Part shown: piece after piece, positions 54,333 to 63,476 of the stretch
Layout: each line of letters begins with the position of its first letter
How positions within the stretch are numbered: the first letter of the stretch is position 1
Source of the DNA: Terriglobia bacterium
Lineage (GTDB): Bacteria; Acidobacteriota; Terriglobia; Bryobacterales; Bryobacteraceae
Direction of reading: 5' to 3'
Assembly (NCBI GenBank): GCA_020073265.1
Contig: JAIQFN010000001.1
Location: forward strand, 1 to 64,000
DNA length: 64,000 bases
Made by a program: the position numbers and the translations under genes
The notes under the pieces: model-generated
Told to the model about the DNA's origin: nothing
Seen by the model: only the letters and a program-made list of their open reading frames with translations
Databases searched by the model: none

Positions 54333-55034
54333 CCCGGTCGCGGTCTTGCTGCCATTCACCCGGCGCCACAGATCGTTGTAGCGATCCTCTTTGAGTTCTT
54401 CCTTCAACTGAAACCGGAACTCAGTCGGGCCGGCGTGCCGCCAACCCGATCGCTCGATGGTGGTGACGCTGAGATCGAAAGGCCCCGCCATGCTGATGGT
54501 GTCGATGTCCTCGAAACGCCAACTGCGCGACTCACCGGCAGCCTTGGACTGATAGACGATACGATCGTCCCCGATTCGCAGAACGCCTTCCGAGCCGCCC
54601 AAGCCATGGCGGAGTTTCGCCCCGGCCTCCCAGGTCGCGGCCACTCCCGAATCGGCCAGTTCCACAACGAAGCGCCGGCCCAGCTTCTGCGCAAGCACCT
54701 GACGTGCCTGCTCGACGAAGCCCTCAGGGAGCTGGTCGAAGACGTAGTCCCGATCGCGCCCGAGCTGCCATTTCCGGTCTTCGTAGGTCAAGACGCGCAA
54801 TTCCGAGGACGACAGCGACAACTGCTGAATGTCCTCGAACCGCCATTCGCGCGAATCCTTCCCCTTCTTGCTCGCCTCGACGAACGAGATGGAATCCGCG
54901 TCGACTCGCAGCGTCCCAACCGCGCCGCCGCGCAGATGCCGGTGCCGCACCTCGACGCTCACCGGCTGATCCCCGGCCAGCATCGCCCCACAAATCAAGA
55001 AACCCGCAACTGTTTTTTCAATTCGAAATGCCAT
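54288..55034 (-). CDS. Secreted protein with two copies of a PH-like beta domain
   Basis: A 248-residue product with a hydrophobic N-terminus (IEKTVAGFLICGAMLAGDQP). It has two related units: GAVGTLRVDADSISFVEASKKGKDSREWRFEDIQQLSLSSSELRV (about 36-81) and GSEGVLRIGDDRIVYQSKAAGESRSWRFEDIDTISMAGPFDLSV (about 146-189). The shared core is G-x-L-x-x-x-x-D-x-I, S-R-x-WRFEDI. This is an internal duplication of a beta-strand domain. Function unknown. ATG 55034 has GAGGTG upstream. Its start overlaps the end of cusA by 40 bp and its end overlaps vapC. Confidence 0.7.
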   Translation of the reverse strand: MAFRIEKTVAGFLICGAMLAGDQPVSVEVRHRHLRGGAVGTLRVDADSISFVEASKKGKDSREWRFEDIQQLSLSSSELRVLTYEDRKWQLGRDRDYVFDQLPEGFVEQARQVLAQKLGRRFVVELADSGVAATWEAGAKLRHGLGGSEGVLRIGDDRIVYQSKAAGESRSWRFEDIDTISMAGPFDLSVTTIERSGWRHAGPTEFRFQLKEELKEDRYNDLWRRVNGSKTATGLQSAQPDHRQPAGQ

Positions 55035-58000
55035 TTCCACACCTCATAAACCACCGGATAAACCACCAGCTCGAGCAGGAACGAAGTAAAGATGCCGCCG
55101 ATCAACGGAGCCGCGATGCGCTTCATCACGTCCGCGCCCGTGCCAGTGGACCACATGATCGGAACCAGCCCCAGGAACATGCACGCCACCGTCATGAACT
55201 TGGGCCGGATGCGCTTCACGGCGCCTTGCAGGATCGCGGCCTGCAGTTCGAGCAACGACCCCAGGCGCCCGGCCTTGCGCGCGTCGTTGTACGCCAGGTC
55301 CAGGTACAGCAGCATGAATACGCCCGTCTCGGCATCCACGCCCGTCAACGCGATCACGCCCACCCAGACGCCGATGCTCATGTTGTATCCCAGCGCGTAC
55401 AGAAACCAGACCGCGCCGATGGCCGAGAACGGCACGGCCAACATGATGATCGTAGTCTTGGTCAGCGACCGCGTATTGGCATAGAGCAGCAGAAAAATGA
55501 GCAGCGCGGTGAGCGGAAGAACCACTGTCAGGCGCTGGCGCACGCGTTGCATGGCCTCGTACTGGCCGCTCCAGGCGATCGAATAACCGGGCGGCACCTT
55601 GAGCTGCGTGCGTACCAGTTGCTTGGCCTCGTCGACATAGCTCCCCACGTCGCGTCCAGAAACATCCACGTACACGTAACCGCTCAGCATGCCGTTCTCG
55701 TCGCGCAGCATCGATGGCCCGGCCGCCAGCTTCACGTCGGCAAGCTGGGACACCGGAATCTGCGCGCCGCCCGCCACCGGGACCAGCACGCGGTTCAGAT
55801 GGCCCAGGTCGCTGCGGTAGTCGCGAGCATAACGAACATTCACCGGATAGCGTTCCCGGCCTTCGAAGGTGGTGGTCACGTTGTCGCCGCCCACCGCGCT
55901 CAGCACCACTCCCTGCACATCGTCCATCGACAAGCCGTAGCGCGCCATCTCGTCGCGCTTCCAATCGAAGTCCAGAAAATATCCGCCGCCGGTGCGCTCG
56001 GCGAAGACGTTGCGGGAACCGGGCACCAGCGCCAGCAGCCGCTCGATCTCGGTTCCTATCTGCTCGATGGTCTTGGTGTCGGCTCCGTAGATCTTAATCC
56101 CGACGGGCGTGCGAATCCCTGTGGTCAGCATGTCGATGCGCGCCTTCACCGGCATGGTCCAAGCGTTGGAGGCTCCCGGCAACTTCAGCGCCGCGTCCAT
56201 CTGTTCCACCAGCTCGTCGGTCGTGAGACGATCCGGCTGAATCCAGCGGAAACCTCGCTGCATCCACTCCGGCGCCCAATCCGAATACCAGCGGTCCACC
56301 TTTCGCCATTCCGAATGTGGCTTGAGCGTGACCACCGTCTCGACCATCGACAACGGCGCCGGATCGGTGGACGTCTCCGCCCGGCCCGCCTTGCCCAGGA
56401 CGTTCTCGACTTCCGGAAATTGCCGGATGATGCGGTCCTCCACCTGCATCAGCTTCTGCGCCTGCGCCACCGAGATCCCCGGCAGCGTGGACGGCATGTA
56501 CAGCAGCGTGCCTTCGTCCAGCGGCGGCATGAACTCGGAGCCCAGCCGCATGAAGACCGGCACCGTGATCGCCACCATCACGGTCGCCCCCGCCAGCACC
56601 AGCCACTTCCACCGCAGCGCCCATGCGCACACCGGCTCGTACAGACGAATCAGAATGCGGCTGATGGGATGGTTTTCCTCCGAATGAATCTTCCCCACCA
56701 GCACCGCGCTCGCCGCGCGGCTCAACCAGCGCGGCCGGAAGCTGAAGTTCTGCATGTGCGTGAACAACAGCCGCATGGCCGGATCGAGCGTGATGGCCAG
56801 CACCGCGGCCACGATCATCGAAAGATTCTTGGTGTAGGCCAGCGGCTTGAACAGCCGCCCTTCCTGCGCCTCCAAGGTCAAAACCGGCAGGAACGAAACC
56901 GCGATCACCAGCAGCGCGAAAAAACTCGGCCCGCCCACTTCCTTCACCGCGTCGATCACCACGCGGTGGTAGTCTTCCTTTTTTCCCGTTCGCTGCCATT
57001 CCTCGAGCTTCTTATGCGTCTGCTCCACCACCACGATGGCGGCGTCCACCATCGCGCCGATCGCGATCGCGATCCCACCCAGCGACATGATGTTCGAGCT
57101 CAGCCCCATCATCTTCATCGGAATGAAGCAAATGATGATGGCGATCGGAATCGTGAACACCGGAATCACGGCGCTCGGAATGTGCCACAGAAAAACCAGA
57201 ATGACGGCCGAGACGATGGCCATCTCCTCGCCCAGGGTGTGCTTCAGGTTGTCGATGGACTGAAGGATCAGCTCCGACCGGTCGTACGCGCTGACGATCT
57301 TCACGCCCGCGGGCAGCCCCGCCTCCAGCTCGCGCAGCCTGGCTTTGACGCGCTCGATCACCTGCAGCGCGTTCTCGCCCTGCCGCATGATCACGATCCC
57401 CGCCACCACGTCGCCCTGCCCGTTCCAATCCGAGATGCCCCGGCGTAGGTCCGGCCCCAGCACCACGCTGCCTACATCCTGGACCCGAATCGGGACACCG
57501 CTCGCGCTGGACGCCAGCACGATCTTGCCGATGTCGTCCGGAGACTTGGCGTACCCGCGGCCGCGCACCATGTACTCGGCGCCGCTCATCTCCACCAGGC
57601 GCCCACCCACATCCTCATTGCCTGCGCGCACCGCCTCAGTGACCTTGGCGATCGGAATGTTGTAGGCCTGCAGCCGGTTCGGATCGACGTTCACCTGATA
57701 CTGCCGCACGAAGCCGCCCAACGGCGCCACTTCCGCCACGCCCGGCACCGCGCGCAATTGATAGCGCAGGAACCAATCCTGCGTGCTGCGCAGTTCCGCC
57801 AGGCTGCGCTTGCCGGTGGTGTCGACCAGCGCATACTCGAAAACCCAGCCGACGCCGGTGGCATCCGGACCCAGCTCCGTCTTCACCGCCGACGGCAGTC
57901 GCGGAAGCACACTCGAGAGATATTCGAGCGTGCGCGAGCGCGCCCAATAAATGTCCGTGCCTTCGTCAAAAATGATGTAGACGAACGAATATCCGAAATC

Positions 58001-58255
58001 CGAGTAGCCGCGCACGGCTTTCACGTGCGGCGCGCCCAGCATGGCGGTGACGATCGGGTAGGTCACCTGGTCCTCCATGATGTCCGGGCTGCGATCCCAG
58101 CGCGAGTAGACGATCACCTGCGTGTCGCTCAAGTCCGGGATCGCGTCCAGCGGCATGTGCAGGATCGACCACACGCCCCCGGCCACGCCCATCGCCACCA
58201 TCAGGAAGATGAGAAATTTGTTGCGCGCCGAAAACTCGATGATGCGATTAATCAT
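54995..58255 (-). CDS. cusA: CusA-type copper/silver RND efflux pump
   Basis: A 1086-residue heavy-metal RND pump that drives metal ions out with proton energy in a CusCBA complex. The membrane helices and large periplasmic loops match the family (AMVDAAIVVVEQTHKKLEEW, with the proton-relay Asp of TM4). The methionine triad that binds Cu(I)/Ag(I) in E. coli CusA is kept: LLYMPSTLPG (Met587), APLSMVET (Met637) and ARIDMLTTG (Met709). This favours copper or silver over the zinc/cobalt CzcA type. ATG 58255. cusB lies upstream with an 8-bp overlap. Confidence 0.94.
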   Translation of the reverse strand: MINRIIEFSARNKFLIFLMVAMGVAGGVWSILHMPLDAIPDLSDTQVIVYSRWDRSPDIMEDQVTYPIVTAMLGAPHVKAVRGYSDFGYSFVYIIFDEGTDIYWARSRTLEYLSSVLPRLPSAVKTELGPDATGVGWVFEYALVDTTGKRSLAELRSTQDWFLRYQLRAVPGVAEVAPLGGFVRQYQVNVDPNRLQAYNIPIAKVTEAVRAGNEDVGGRLVEMSGAEYMVRGRGYAKSPDDIGKIVLASSASGVPIRVQDVGSVVLGPDLRRGISDWNGQGDVVAGIVIMRQGENALQVIERVKARLRELEAGLPAGVKIVSAYDRSELILQSIDNLKHTLGEEMAIVSAVILVFLWHIPSAVIPVFTIPIAIIICFIPMKMMGLSSNIMSLGGIAIAIGAMVDAAIVVVEQTHKKLEEWQRTGKKEDYHRVVIDAVKEVGGPSFFALLVIAVSFLPVLTLEAQEGRLFKPLAYTKNLSMIVAAVLAITLDPAMRLLFTHMQNFSFRPRWLSRAASAVLVGKIHSEENHPISRILIRLYEPVCAWALRWKWLVLAGATVMVAITVPVFMRLGSEFMPPLDEGTLLYMPSTLPGISVAQAQKLMQVEDRIIRQFPEVENVLGKAGRAETSTDPAPLSMVETVVTLKPHSEWRKVDRWYSDWAPEWMQRGFRWIQPDRLTTDELVEQMDAALKLPGASNAWTMPVKARIDMLTTGIRTPVGIKIYGADTKTIEQIGTEIERLLALVPGSRNVFAERTGGGYFLDFDWKRDEMARYGLSMDDVQGVVLSAVGGDNVTTTFEGRERYPVNVRYARDYRSDLGHLNRVLVPVAGGAQIPVSQLADVKLAAGPSMLRDENGMLSGYVYVDVSGRDVGSYVDEAKQLVRTQLKVPPGYSIAWSGQYEAMQRVRQRLTVVLPLTALLIFLLLYANTRSLTKTTIIMLAVPFSAIGAVWFLYALGYNMSIGVWVGVIALTGVDAETGVFMLLYLDLAYNDARKAGRLGSLLELQAAILQGAVKRIRPKFMTVACMFLGLVPIMWSTGTGADVMKRIAAPLIGGIFTSFLLELVVYPVVYEVWKWHFELKKQLRVS

Positions 58256-59567
58256 GCTGGTGTTCTCCGGCGCCGGAATGCGAGGCGTGCGCGGGCTGCG
58301 CGGCAGGCGCGGTCGCGGCCGAAGCCGCGGGCTGCTTGAGCTGGCTTTCCGAATCGATCAGGAAATTCCCGGATGTCACGATGCGCTCGCCGGCCCGGAG
58401 GCCCTCGAGGATCTCGATGCGGCCGCCCATGCGCTCGCCCGTCTGCACCTGGCGCGACTCCAGGTACCCGTTGCCGTGATCGATGAAGATGGTCTTGCGC
58501 GCTCCGGCGTCCAGCACCGCCTCGGCCGGCACCGTCAACTTCCGCTGCGACGCCACCTGGAACTCCACATCCACGAACATGTCGGGCTTGAGCTGCATTC
58601 CGGGATTGGCAGCCTCCAGGCGCACCTTCAGCGTGCGGGTCGCCGCATCCACCTGCGGCTGAATGTAGCTGACGCGCGCCCCAATCCGCCTCCCGTTCTC
58701 ATAAGTCAGGCTGACCACGGCGCCTTGTCCCACTCGAACATTTGGCGCATCGCTTTCAAACACGTCCGCCATCACCCAGACACGGCTCAGGTCGGTGATC
58801 TGGTACAGCTCGGTGTCGGGCGTCACCTTCTGCCCTTGAAACGCGTTGCGCGCGATGACGTACCCGCCCATCGGCGCAAACAGCGTGATGGCTCGTATCG
58901 GCTTGCCGGTCTTTTCGACCTGCTCCCGCTGCTCCGGCCCGAGATCCCACAACTCCAGGCGCATGCGCGAAGCGCGGATCAAGGAATCGCTGTTCTCGGC
59001 GGCTTCCTTGAGCGGGCTGGCCTTCAGAACATCGCGCGCCTGTAGCGCCAGCAGATACTCCTGCTGCGCAGCCAGCATCTCGGGACTGTAGATGGTCAGC
59101 AGCGGCTGGCCCTTCTCGACGCGGGCGCCCATGAAATCGACGTACACCTGCTCGATCCAGCCTTCGATCTTGGGATGAACGTGCACCACCCGCGTTTCGT
59201 CCGGCGTCACTTTCCCAACCGCCCGGAACGTGCTGGACACCGACGTCAGTTCCGCCTGCCCGTACTCGACTCCGATCAGTTGCTGTTTTTCGGCGGTGAT
59301 GTTGAGCAAACCGGCCTTGGTCGGATCCGCCATCGGATCGCCGGCGTACACCGGCTCCAACTTCATGCCGCAGTCCGGCGCGATGCCCGGCTTGTCGGAC
59401 TTGTAGCCCGGGTGCATCGGATCCACATAGTAGAGGACGCGCCGGTTCGGCTTCCGCAGATTCCGCTCCTTGGCTTGCTCGGCCAGCCGTTGCCGGTACG
59501 CAAAGCCGCCGCCGAAACCCGCCGCCACCAGCAGCGCGGCGCCCATCAGAATGAAGATCGATTTCAT
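58248..59567 (-). CDS. cusB: CusB-type RND periplasmic adaptor with heavy-metal-binding domain
   Basis: A 439-residue adaptor joining the pump to the outer-membrane channel. After a membrane anchor (2-22), the short heavy-metal-binding domain VLYYVDPMHPGYKSDKPGIAPDCGMKLEPVY (about 44-74) has Met, His and Cys ligands. A hairpin and barrel follow (EGWIEQVYVDFMGARVEKGQPLLTIYSPEML; APMGGYVIARNAFQGQKVTP). The C-terminus is His-rich (HASHSGAGEHQHD), another likely metal site. I chose ATG 59567, the start of the membrane anchor, which overlaps the cusC stop (59564) as ATGA. Confidence 0.93.
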   Translation of the reverse strand: MKSIFILMGAALLVAAGFGGGFAYRQRLAEQAKERNLRKPNRRVLYYVDPMHPGYKSDKPGIAPDCGMKLEPVYAGDPMADPTKAGLLNITAEKQQLIGVEYGQAELTSVSSTFRAVGKVTPDETRVVHVHPKIEGWIEQVYVDFMGARVEKGQPLLTIYSPEMLAAQQEYLLALQARDVLKASPLKEAAENSDSLIRASRMRLELWDLGPEQREQVEKTGKPIRAITLFAPMGGYVIARNAFQGQKVTPDTELYQITDLSRVWVMADVFESDAPNVRVGQGAVVSLTYENGRRIGARVSYIQPQVDAATRTLKVRLEAANPGMQLKPDMFVDVEFQVASQRKLTVPAEAVLDAGARKTIFIDHGNGYLESRQVQTGERMGGRIEILEGLRAGERIVTSGNFLIDSESQLKQPAASAATAPAAQPAHASHSGAGEHQHD

Positions 59568-60832
59568 CGCTGTCCCTCCTTCGTCAGATCCAGTCCGGTC
59601 AACTCTTCGAGCCGGCTGACGGCCAGGTGGAAATTCAACATCTCCTCGTGGTAGTTCATTTCGTAGTCGACCACCATGATGTGGTTGGTGAACACCGACA
59701 AAAAATCCGCCGTGCCGGTCTGATAAGCGGTCAGCGACGACTGCAGCGCCAGGTGCGCCTGCGGGATCACCGTGTTCAGGTACAGGTTCAGCAACTGGTA
59801 AGAGGACTGCGCCGCGAGATAGGCATCCTCGATGCGAAATCCAATCGACTGGCCGGCCGCCGCGTAGGCGTGCCGTGCCTCGGCCAGCGTCTGCCATTGC
59901 TCGGCCACACCGGCGTGCTGTTTCCGCCCGAAGTACAGAGGCAGCTTGATATCGGCGCGGACCTGGTACATGGGAGGCATGCCGCCCATGTAGTAATAAC
60001 CGCCCGTCAGCGCGTAATCCGGGTACACTTCCTTGCGCGCCAGGTTGAGCGAAAGCTCGGAGCGCTCCACCATCTTCTGATCGCGGCGCAGCTCCGGAGC
60101 CGCATCCAGGCCCCGCGCCTTGATCTCATCCAGCGTCATCGCGATCTCGTGTACGTGCGGCTCCACCGGCTGGCCCACCGCCGTTCCCGCGGGCCGGTTC
60201 AACAGGCTGTTGATCTCCGCCTCCCGCGTGCGCCGTTCCCGCTCCAACTGGATTCGCTTGGTTTCCAGAACGCTCAGCTCGGTCTGGGTCTTGAAGGCTT
60301 CCTGTTGCGATCCCTGGCCGGCCGCATAACGCGCCTCGATGATCCGCAACAGCGTCTCGAGCAGCGCGTGATTCCGGTCCAGCACTTCCTGGGCCGGATA
60401 AGTGTGCTGCAACCGGTAGAAGGCCTGGGTGAGCCGCAGAATCACGTTGCGTTCCACCAGCGTGTACTGCGCCAGTTCGGCGTCCGCTTCCTTGGAGCTG
60501 ATCTCGCCGCGCAGCCGCAGCTTCCCCGGATATGGAAACTCCTGGGTGAAACTGAAGCCGATGTTGCTGGTCGGCTGCGTGCCAAGGCCCGTTCCCGGCA
60601 GCGGATTCCCGTTCGCGCTGTAGCCCAGCGAAAGCGTGGGATCCGGCAAACTAGCCGCCTGGCTGGGACGCTGGCGCGCCGCCTCGTAGCGCTTTTGGGA
60701 CGCGAGTATCTCAGGATTGTTCCGCAGAGCTTCCGCCACCAGATCCTTGAGCTCCAGCCCCTGCTCCTGGGCGCCAGCCGCTCCAGCCAGGGCGAGCGAA
60801 ACGAACGCACCAAGACACGAATAGAAACGCAT
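59564..60832 (-). CDS. cusC: TolC-family outer-membrane channel (CusC-like)
   Basis: A 422-residue outer-membrane efflux channel with a signal peptide (about 1-21). The long coiled helices are visible as two TolC repeats: EALRNNPEILASQKRYEAARQR with QAASLPDPTLSLGY, then YPDYALTGGYYYMGGMPPMYQVRADIKLPLYFGRKQHAGVAEQW. It forms the tunnel of the CusCBA complex. ATG 60832 with AAGGGAG upstream; it is the first gene of cusCBA, and 55 bp upstream lies a Cys-rich secreted protein gene. Confidence 0.92.
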   Translation of the reverse strand: MRFYSCLGAFVSLALAGAAGAQEQGLELKDLVAEALRNNPEILASQKRYEAARQRPSQAASLPDPTLSLGYSANGNPLPGTGLGTQPTSNIGFSFTQEFPYPGKLRLRGEISSKEADAELAQYTLVERNVILRLTQAFYRLQHTYPAQEVLDRNHALLETLLRIIEARYAAGQGSQQEAFKTQTELSVLETKRIQLERERRTREAEINSLLNRPAGTAVGQPVEPHVHEIAMTLDEIKARGLDAAPELRRDQKMVERSELSLNLARKEVYPDYALTGGYYYMGGMPPMYQVRADIKLPLYFGRKQHAGVAEQWQTLAEARHAYAAAGQSIGFRIEDAYLAAQSSYQLLNLYLNTVIPQAHLALQSSLTAYQTGTADFLSVFTNHIMVVDYEMNYHEEMLNFHLAVSRLEELTGLDLTKEGQR

Positions 60833-60887
60833 TCTCCCTTCCTTTCGAATTGCAGGCAGTTGTGAACGAAAAGGAACGAAGCAGGGT

Positions 60888-61259
60888 CTAGATCAGAAAT
60901 GCGGAGTTCAACAGAAAGCGATCCGGCGGTGAATACTGCGCGAGAATAGCGCCGCTTCGAAGCGCAGGCCTGACGGGCGGGACGTTCGCAGGTTCGCCGT
61001 GCAGAGCAAAACTAACCACCGCGCCGGCCTGCGAGTGCTGTTCGATGAGTACCAGTTCGTTGGGACCAGCCTTGAGGCAGCACCCCGACGAATCGCTGTC
61101 CGGCGACGTCTTGCAGCTGCCGTCCGGATTGCAGCAACCGTCGGACTGCGGCGCGAGGATGTCTCCACAGGCAACCGATTCCGCCGAGGCCAGCGTCACT
61201 GCCAACAAGCCCAACGCCAGCGTCCCCAACAGCCTTCGTAGCTGGGTGCCAAAACCCAT
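60888..61259 (-). CDS. Small Cys-rich secreted protein ahead of the copper efflux operon
   Basis: A 123-residue product with a signal peptide (LLGTLALGLLAVTLASAESVA) and, right after it, a Cys cluster: CGDILAPQSDGCCNPDGSCK and SGCCL (six cysteines at about 31, 43, 44, 49, 60, 61). The rest is plain (SFALHGEPANVPPVRPALRSG). The closely spaced Cys pairs suggest Cu(I) binding, and its place upstream of cusCBA in the same direction suggests a periplasmic metal chaperone or sensor accessory. This is inferred. ATG 61259; a start 21 bases upstream is possible. Confidence 0.72.
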   Translation of the reverse strand: MGFGTQLRRLLGTLALGLLAVTLASAESVACGDILAPQSDGCCNPDGSCKTSPDSDSSGCCLKAGPNELVLIEQHSQAGAVVSFALHGEPANVPPVRPALRSGAILAQYSPPDRFLLNSAFLI

Positions 61260-61371
61260 CGCCCTAATCGTAGCAATCACAGGCCCACAGGCTCTGAGTC
61301 TGCGGATTCAGTCGCTTATAGCGTTGATTCCGATCCTGTGCGGGATTTGGCGCACCGTTGTCGCCTATCTC

Positions 61372-63366
61372 CTAAGGAGCCGGCTTGAGGCCGCTGATCG
61401 GAAGACGCCGGACCAAATATTCGGCCGCACGCTCGGAAAGATGCCCATAGTCGACAGTCGTGATCCCATCAACCCCCTCGTCGACCCGCGTCAAACATCC
61501 GTCCTGGTCACAGAACGCTTTCCACGCGGAAACGAACTCGACATCTTTTCGAACTTGCAGCAATCTCTCCAGCGCGTCGCTCGCCCGCCGCGCTTCCGTG
61601 TTCAATCCGAAGAACAGCCGCTGCGGCACGCGATGCAACGGAACATCCTGGCTGGAAAACTCCACCAGGTTCCTCGGCAAATCCTTCTTCCATTGCGGCG
61701 GCGATCCAATCACGATGACCTGAGGTATTCCGAGGCCCTTGAGTTCCGCGAGCGTCCGGTCGAGTTTCTGGTAAGGCGCTTGCTCAGGTTTCCACGACTG
61801 CTCATAGCGGTTCCAAACCGCAAACAGGATCAGCGTGTCCGGCTTCGCTTCCCGAATTTTTCCCAGGACAAATCGATTGCCACTGATGCAATTCTCATAC
61901 CCGAAATCGAGGATCGGTGGGCACGCGTCCCTCGCGTATTGCGCCAGACGATAGCGATCGCCGGCCGCTTTTCTCAAACCGGTAAACAGCCGGGCAGCAT
62001 GAGAATCGCCCCAAAGAAACACGAGCGGCCCGGATTTTCCGCGATCGAGACAGGTGTCGGCAAACGTACTCTCGGTCTCCTGCATCCTCAGCCAGCAACT
62101 GCCATATCGAGCGTCGCGCCAAAGATCGGTGTCCAGGTGTTCATACTTCAAAAGAAGCTGGGGGCCGCGCGCCCGCATCCGGGACTCCAGCCCTCGCTTT
62201 TCCAACGTCCCGAACCCGGCGCATCCTATCGCCACCATGAGCACTGCCAGACCTGCGACGGTCGCCGCGCCGTGCTTACCCGAGCGAATCGGTTTCTCAA
62301 TCAGCCGGTAGGTCAACCACGCTGCCAACAAGCTCGCGGCCAGCGCGCCAATTCGCGCCAGACGCGAAGGCTCGCCGCTACCGAGTATCCGCATGAACGA
62401 CAGGACCGGCCAATGCCAGAGGTAAAACGGATAACTCACCAGGCCGATGGCGACCAGCGCGCGGTTCGCGAGTACCCGGCGGTTCAGCCACGCATCCGGG
62501 CCGGCGGAGATCAGCAGAAAAGTCCCGGACGCCGGAAAAACCGCCCACCAACCCGGAAACGCCAGGCCGGTGTTCAGTGCAAAGACACTGATCCCGATCA
62601 GGACCAAGCCAACCCACGGACTGAGAGTACGCACCCACGCAGCCTCGCGCCACCCGGCGCTTCCCCTCAGCGCGACATAGGCCAGCGCGCTGCCCGTCAT
62701 GAGTTCCCAGAATCGCGCCAACGGAGAATAGAACGCCGCCACCGCATCGGATCGAACCGTGTACACATTCAGAAAGAACGACACCGCGAGCACCGGCAGC
62801 GTGATAGCAAAGAAATTCAGCCGCGCCTTCCACGCAATGTAAAGCAGCAACGGCCACACCAAATAGAACTGCTCTTCAATTCCCAGCGACCACACATGCA
62901 GCAGCGGTTTGAGCTCGGCCGCTTTGTCGAAATATCCGGCCTCTTTCCAGAACACGAAGTTCGAAATGAACCCCGCGCCGCCGGCGATGTGCTTGCCGAG
63001 CTGCTCGTATTCGCGCGGCAGCAGCGTAAACCAGCCGACTGCGAAACATGCCGCCAGCACCAGAATGAGCGCGGGAAAGATGCGCCGGATGCGCCTTGCG
63101 TAAAAGTGCCGGAAGCTGAACGCGCCTTTCCCGAGATCGCCCAGGATAATGCTGGAAATCAGGTACCCGGAAATGACAAAGAAAATGTCCACGCCGGCAA
63201 AACCACCGGTAACAACCCGTGGAAATGCGTGGTACACGACCACCGACAGCACGGCCAGCGCCCGCAGGCCATCGATATCCGCGCGATACTTGAGGACGGC
63301 CGGGTCCTTGGCGGCAAGCCTGCCTGCCAATTTCCCTGGCTGCGGCAACCCGACGGCCGCATCCAC
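61372..63366 (-). CDS. OafA/YrhL-type O-acyltransferase with C-terminal SGNH domain
   Basis: A 664-residue polysaccharide or lipid O-acyltransferase. The N-terminal part (about 27-370) has the ten-helix acyltransferase 3 fold, with the family start YRADIDGLRALAVLSVVVYHAFP (the H after VVVY is essential) and GGFAGVDIFFVISGYLISSIIL. The C-terminal periplasmic SGNH domain carries LVFLWGDSHAARL (the catalytic Ser in GDSH) and the Asp-His pair in VDYGHLSERAAEYL. Such proteins add acetyl groups to LPS or other surface glycans. Start GTG 63366. No glycan gene cluster is visible nearby. Confidence 0.9.
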   Translation of the reverse strand: MDAAVGLPQPGKLAGRLAAKDPAVLKYRADIDGLRALAVLSVVVYHAFPRVVTGGFAGVDIFFVISGYLISSIILGDLGKGAFSFRHFYARRIRRIFPALILVLAACFAVGWFTLLPREYEQLGKHIAGGAGFISNFVFWKEAGYFDKAAELKPLLHVWSLGIEEQFYLVWPLLLYIAWKARLNFFAITLPVLAVSFFLNVYTVRSDAVAAFYSPLARFWELMTGSALAYVALRGSAGWREAAWVRTLSPWVGLVLIGISVFALNTGLAFPGWWAVFPASGTFLLISAGPDAWLNRRVLANRALVAIGLVSYPFYLWHWPVLSFMRILGSGEPSRLARIGALAASLLAAWLTYRLIEKPIRSGKHGAATVAGLAVLMVAIGCAGFGTLEKRGLESRMRARGPQLLLKYEHLDTDLWRDARYGSCWLRMQETESTFADTCLDRGKSGPLVFLWGDSHAARLFTGLRKAAGDRYRLAQYARDACPPILDFGYENCISGNRFVLGKIREAKPDTLILFAVWNRYEQSWKPEQAPYQKLDRTLAELKGLGIPQVIVIGSPPQWKKDLPRNLVEFSSQDVPLHRVPQRLFFGLNTEARRASDALERLLQVRKDVEFVSAWKAFCDQDGCLTRVDEGVDGITTVDYGHLSERAAEYLVRRLPISGLKPAP

Positions 63367-63476
63367 GGTTCCTCGGTTGTTCAGCCGGACTATCTCCGCT
63401 GAAGTTTACTTTCGTTCTCCGGAATTTCGATTGTGCCACAACCGTCGTCTTGGGCTGCGGGTTCCTTCTCAGCCGC

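Noticed and set aside
54704-57448. A 914-codon open frame on the plus strand, His/Arg-rich
   Set aside because: Antisense shadow of cusA, whose conserved residues leave no doubt about the coding strand.
61045-63402. A 785-codon open frame on the plus strand
   Set aside because: Antisense to the acyltransferase gene; product is low-complexity Arg/Gln-rich text without domains.
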